Assembly (NCBI RefSeq): GCF_001026905.1
Contig: NZ_LAQL01000006.1
Span: 124,001-188,000, forward strand
DNA length: 64,000 nucleotides
Reading direction: 5' to 3'
Origin: Kiloniella spongiae
GTDB lineage: Bacteria; Pseudomonadota; Alphaproteobacteria; Kiloniellales; Kiloniellaceae
This document shows, piece after piece, positions 62,117 through 64,000 of the stretch. The stretch's first letter is position 1. Each line of letters starts with the position of its first letter. The position numbers were made by a program, and so were the translations under genes. Under the pieces are notes generated by a model. That model searched no databases and had not been told where the DNA came from. It saw nothing but the letters and a program-made list of their open reading frames with translations.

Positions 62117-62904
62117 CAGCTCAATAGCATCTTCGCAAGTTCAACGAATCCCCTGCCGCTTCGCTTTTCAGTAACCCATGTCGGCTCATGCGGTATCCTG
62201 CCAATAAAGTCCTTCACATTCGCAACACCAACAGAGTGTGGGAACCGTGCGAACATCGGTGCATCATTTGGCGAATCGCCGGAAAAGACAACCTGATCCA
62301 GAACCTGATCCAGCTCCAGATTATATGCTTCGCGGAACAGAACCTCGGTCATGGATAGCTTATCATAATCCCCAAACCAGCCATTAACGTGAATCGAGCT
62401 CACCTTTGCCTTGGCTCCTGCCTCTTCAAACAACGAGACAATCCTGTCGATTGATTCCTGATCAAGAGGATCAACATCCTCACAAAAATCCACAGCAAGA
62501 TCAGCGACGCGATAGTCTTGATCAGATGCGATTCCCGATCCCGGAACGTTCAGAGGAATCGACTGACGCAACCGATTGATACGCTTGCGATCTTCCGCCC
62601 GCTCACCTGCTTCCTTCCAGAAGCGGCAGGTCATTTTTTTGGCATGATGTTCATACCGAAAGTAAAATGCGCCATTCTCCCCAACAACAGCATCAACCGG
62701 CCACATACGCGCAAAGTGATCACACCATCCCGCCGGACGGCCTGTAATAGGGATAACTTTAAACCCGGCCTTCGTCAGATTTTCCAGCGCCATATAACTC
62801 TCGGCACTAAGCTGACCATCAGTTGTTACCGTGTCATCAATATCTGTCAGCACATAGCGAATCTGGCTTTTAACAGCTCGTGGAAAATCGCTTAAGGGTT
62901 TCAT
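62116..62904 (-). CDS. HAD-family (Cof/MPGP-type) phosphatase
   Basis: 262 residues from the ATG at 62904, which has GGAG 6 nt upstream; an upstream in-frame Met is less likely. HAD motif I is DIDDTVT (nucleophile Asp21, acid Asp23), motif II PITGRPAGW, and motif IV FSGDSPNDAPMF. The large cap (GENGAFYFRYEHH) is like mannosyl-3-phosphoglycerate and sucrose phosphatases. It dephosphorylates a sugar phosphate of unknown identity and is co-transcribed with the LysR gene. Confidence 0.86.
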   Translation of the reverse strand: MKPLSDFPRAVKSQIRYVLTDIDDTVTTDGQLSAESYMALENLTKAGFKVIPITGRPAGWCDHFARMWPVDAVVGENGAFYFRYEHHAKKMTCRFWKEAGERAEDRKRINRLRQSIPLNVPGSGIASDQDYRVADLAVDFCEDVDPLDQESIDRIVSLFEEAGAKAKVSSIHVNGWFGDYDKLSMTEVLFREAYNLELDQVLDQVVFSGDSPNDAPMFARFPHSVGVANVKDFIGRIPHEPTWVTEKRSGRGFVELAKMLLS

Positions 62905-63062
62905 CTCTGCTCCACCATCATTAGGGCCAAAATTGATAAACCAAGATCCATAAATATCACCTGCGTACAATTAACCCCCTGTGTACAAGGGGAGCCGGGA
63001 AAAGAAAAGAAGCGTCCTTGGTTATTCCTCATCTTACTGCTAATCCAGAATCACGCCCCATA

Positions 63063-64000
63063 TCACGCCTTGGACACCAACTTTTCAAACACAGACGCCA
63101 ACCTTTTACAGCCGGATTCAATCTGATCCTGATGGCAAGCACCATACCCCATCAACAACCCTTGCCTAGCACTCGTTTTATCGTCGTAAAAAAGAGAAAG
63201 AGGTGACGCTGAAATATTCACTTTGTCTGCTTCGGCCACAACTTTGCGATCTGTTGTTTTCCGACATGCCCTATCTGTAAAGTATGCCGTAATATGTAAT
63301 CCTGCGACATTCGGATTTATGACAAGATAATCAGACAAGTGACGCTCTATCCCTTGAACAAGCATCTCTTGACGCTGTGCATAAACTTTGCGCATCCGCC
63401 TGATATGAGACGAGAAATGACCTTCGGCCATAAAATCAGCAAGTGCAGGTTGCGCAAGCAGGGAAGAACGTTCATCCATAAGCATCCGCGCCGAACTCAC
63501 GGCATCAACCAGATGCTCTGGCACGACGAGATACCCCAGACGTAAAACGTGGAACAGAACTTTGGAAAACGAGCCGAGATAAACTACTCGGGAAGCTTCT
63601 TGCAAATGCCCCCGCCTTTCAGCTTCCAGTCCCTGTAGAGAAGATATAGGCTTACCGGAAAACCTGAACTCGCTCTCATAGTCATCTTCTAATATCCACG
63701 CATTATTTTCTTCGGCCCAGTCAAGCAGTTCAAGGCGGCGCCTCAAAGACATCACGACACCCAAAGGGTATTGATGTGATGGCGAAACTACCGCCATTCG
63801 CGCATTTTTTGCCATTACACGACCAGCTTCAACTGACAGTCCTTCTTCATCTACAGGTACGTATGCCATCTCAATGCCCGCCGAATGTAATGGCCCTTTT
63901 AATCCCGGATATCCCGGTTCTTCAAACCAGGCTGTTTCCCCTGAATCCAAAAGGATTCGCGCCATAAAATCGGTTGCCTGACGTGCACCAGAGGTAATCA
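63063..64000 (-). CDS. MocR-type regulator, aminotransferase domain (partial)
   Basis: The frame is open to the last base of the window. About 312 codons of a fold-type I PLP domain are visible: ITSGARQATDFMARILLDSG at the edge, WFEEPGYPGLKG, SPSHQYPLGVVMS, DDYESEFRFSG and the PLP lysine in YLGSFSKVLF. This spacing and wording are those of MocR/GabR/PdxR regulators, whose GntR winged-helix N-terminus would lie beyond the window. Target genes unknown. Confidence 0.87.
   Translation of the reverse strand, partial: ITSGARQATDFMARILLDSGETAWFEEPGYPGLKGPLHSAGIEMAYVPVDEEGLSVEAGRVMAKNARMAVVSPSHQYPLGVVMSLRRRLELLDWAEENNAWILEDDYESEFRFSGKPISSLQGLEAERRGHLQEASRVVYLGSFSKVLFHVLRLGYLVVPEHLVDAVSSARMLMDERSSLLAQPALADFMAEGHFSSHIRRMRKVYAQRQEMLVQGIERHLSDYLVINPNVAGLHITAYFTDRACRKTTDRKVVAEADKVNISASPLSLFYDDKTSARQGLLMGYGACHQDQIESGCKRLASVFEKLVSKA

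Noticed and set aside
1..64000. CRISPR arrays, rRNA and tRNA genes
   Set aside because: No regularly spaced identical repeats and no recognisable rRNA or tRNA sequence were seen in any intergenic region.

Overview
The window reads as ordinary chromosome of a moderate-GC, probably marine alphaproteobacterium near Rhodospirillales/Kiloniellales. I infer this from two conserved blocks, HemY - mitofilin - hemD - hemC and tsaD - gpsA - yciI - EVE. DUF1344 and DUF2062 proteins and a YbbA/YbbP-type ABC pair next to a TesA-like esterase fit as well. The genus is not proven. No rRNA, tRNA or CRISPR array was recognised.

Layout. 1-10.9 kb: end of a DMT permease, thpR, Tas-type aldo/keto reductase, FIST sensor, tesA, a membrane-anchored flavin reductase divergent from a MarR regulator across a 17-bp inverted repeat, a STAS-like protein, the ABC pair and a Bax-inhibitor-1 protein. 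10.9-24.7 kb: Hpt protein, RecQ, YcaD-type MFS, GST, PilZ, a DUF2786-like gene with a damaged 5' end, SRAP (YedK), a MOSC-flavin reductase-ferredoxin fusion, acetoacetyl-CoA synthetase and a LysR regulator. 24.9-27.7 kb: an ECF41-type sigma factor in an operon with an AhpD-like protein, behind a matching ECF41 promoter, then a creatinase. 28-38 kb: haem and TsaD/GpsA blocks. 38-49.7 kb: second Hpt protein, MFS, a tandem duplication of PAS/degenerate-GGDEF/EAL proteins, acetyl-CoA synthetase, LysR and HxlR loci.

49.7-58.2 kb is an accessory island. It carries a CBASS anti-phage operon: an HNH-SAVED effector (Cap5), a CD-NTase, and a stand-alone E2-like conjugating enzyme with no E1 or JAB partner (type II-short architecture). 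In front are three tiny ORFs, a promoter bracketed by four TTAAC-N4-GTTAA operators in two pairs with 22-bp period, a divergent XRE repressor and an ImmA/IrrE metallopeptidase. The repressor/protease pair resembles the CapH/CapP switch known from other CBASS loci. Behind the operon lie a second, truncated copy of a DUF2461 gene, a decayed IS3-family element, and a foreign-looking CSS-type EAL phosphodiesterase. The intact DUF2461 gene follows, so the IS and EAL segment sits between ~450-bp direct repeats.

58.5-64 kb returns to core-type genes: GFA-type protein, DUF1344, DUF2062, a CDP-alcohol phosphatidyltransferase, a LysR/HAD pair and the aminotransferase part of a MocR regulator that runs off the window. 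All positions, family calls and identities were made by reading; no search was run.
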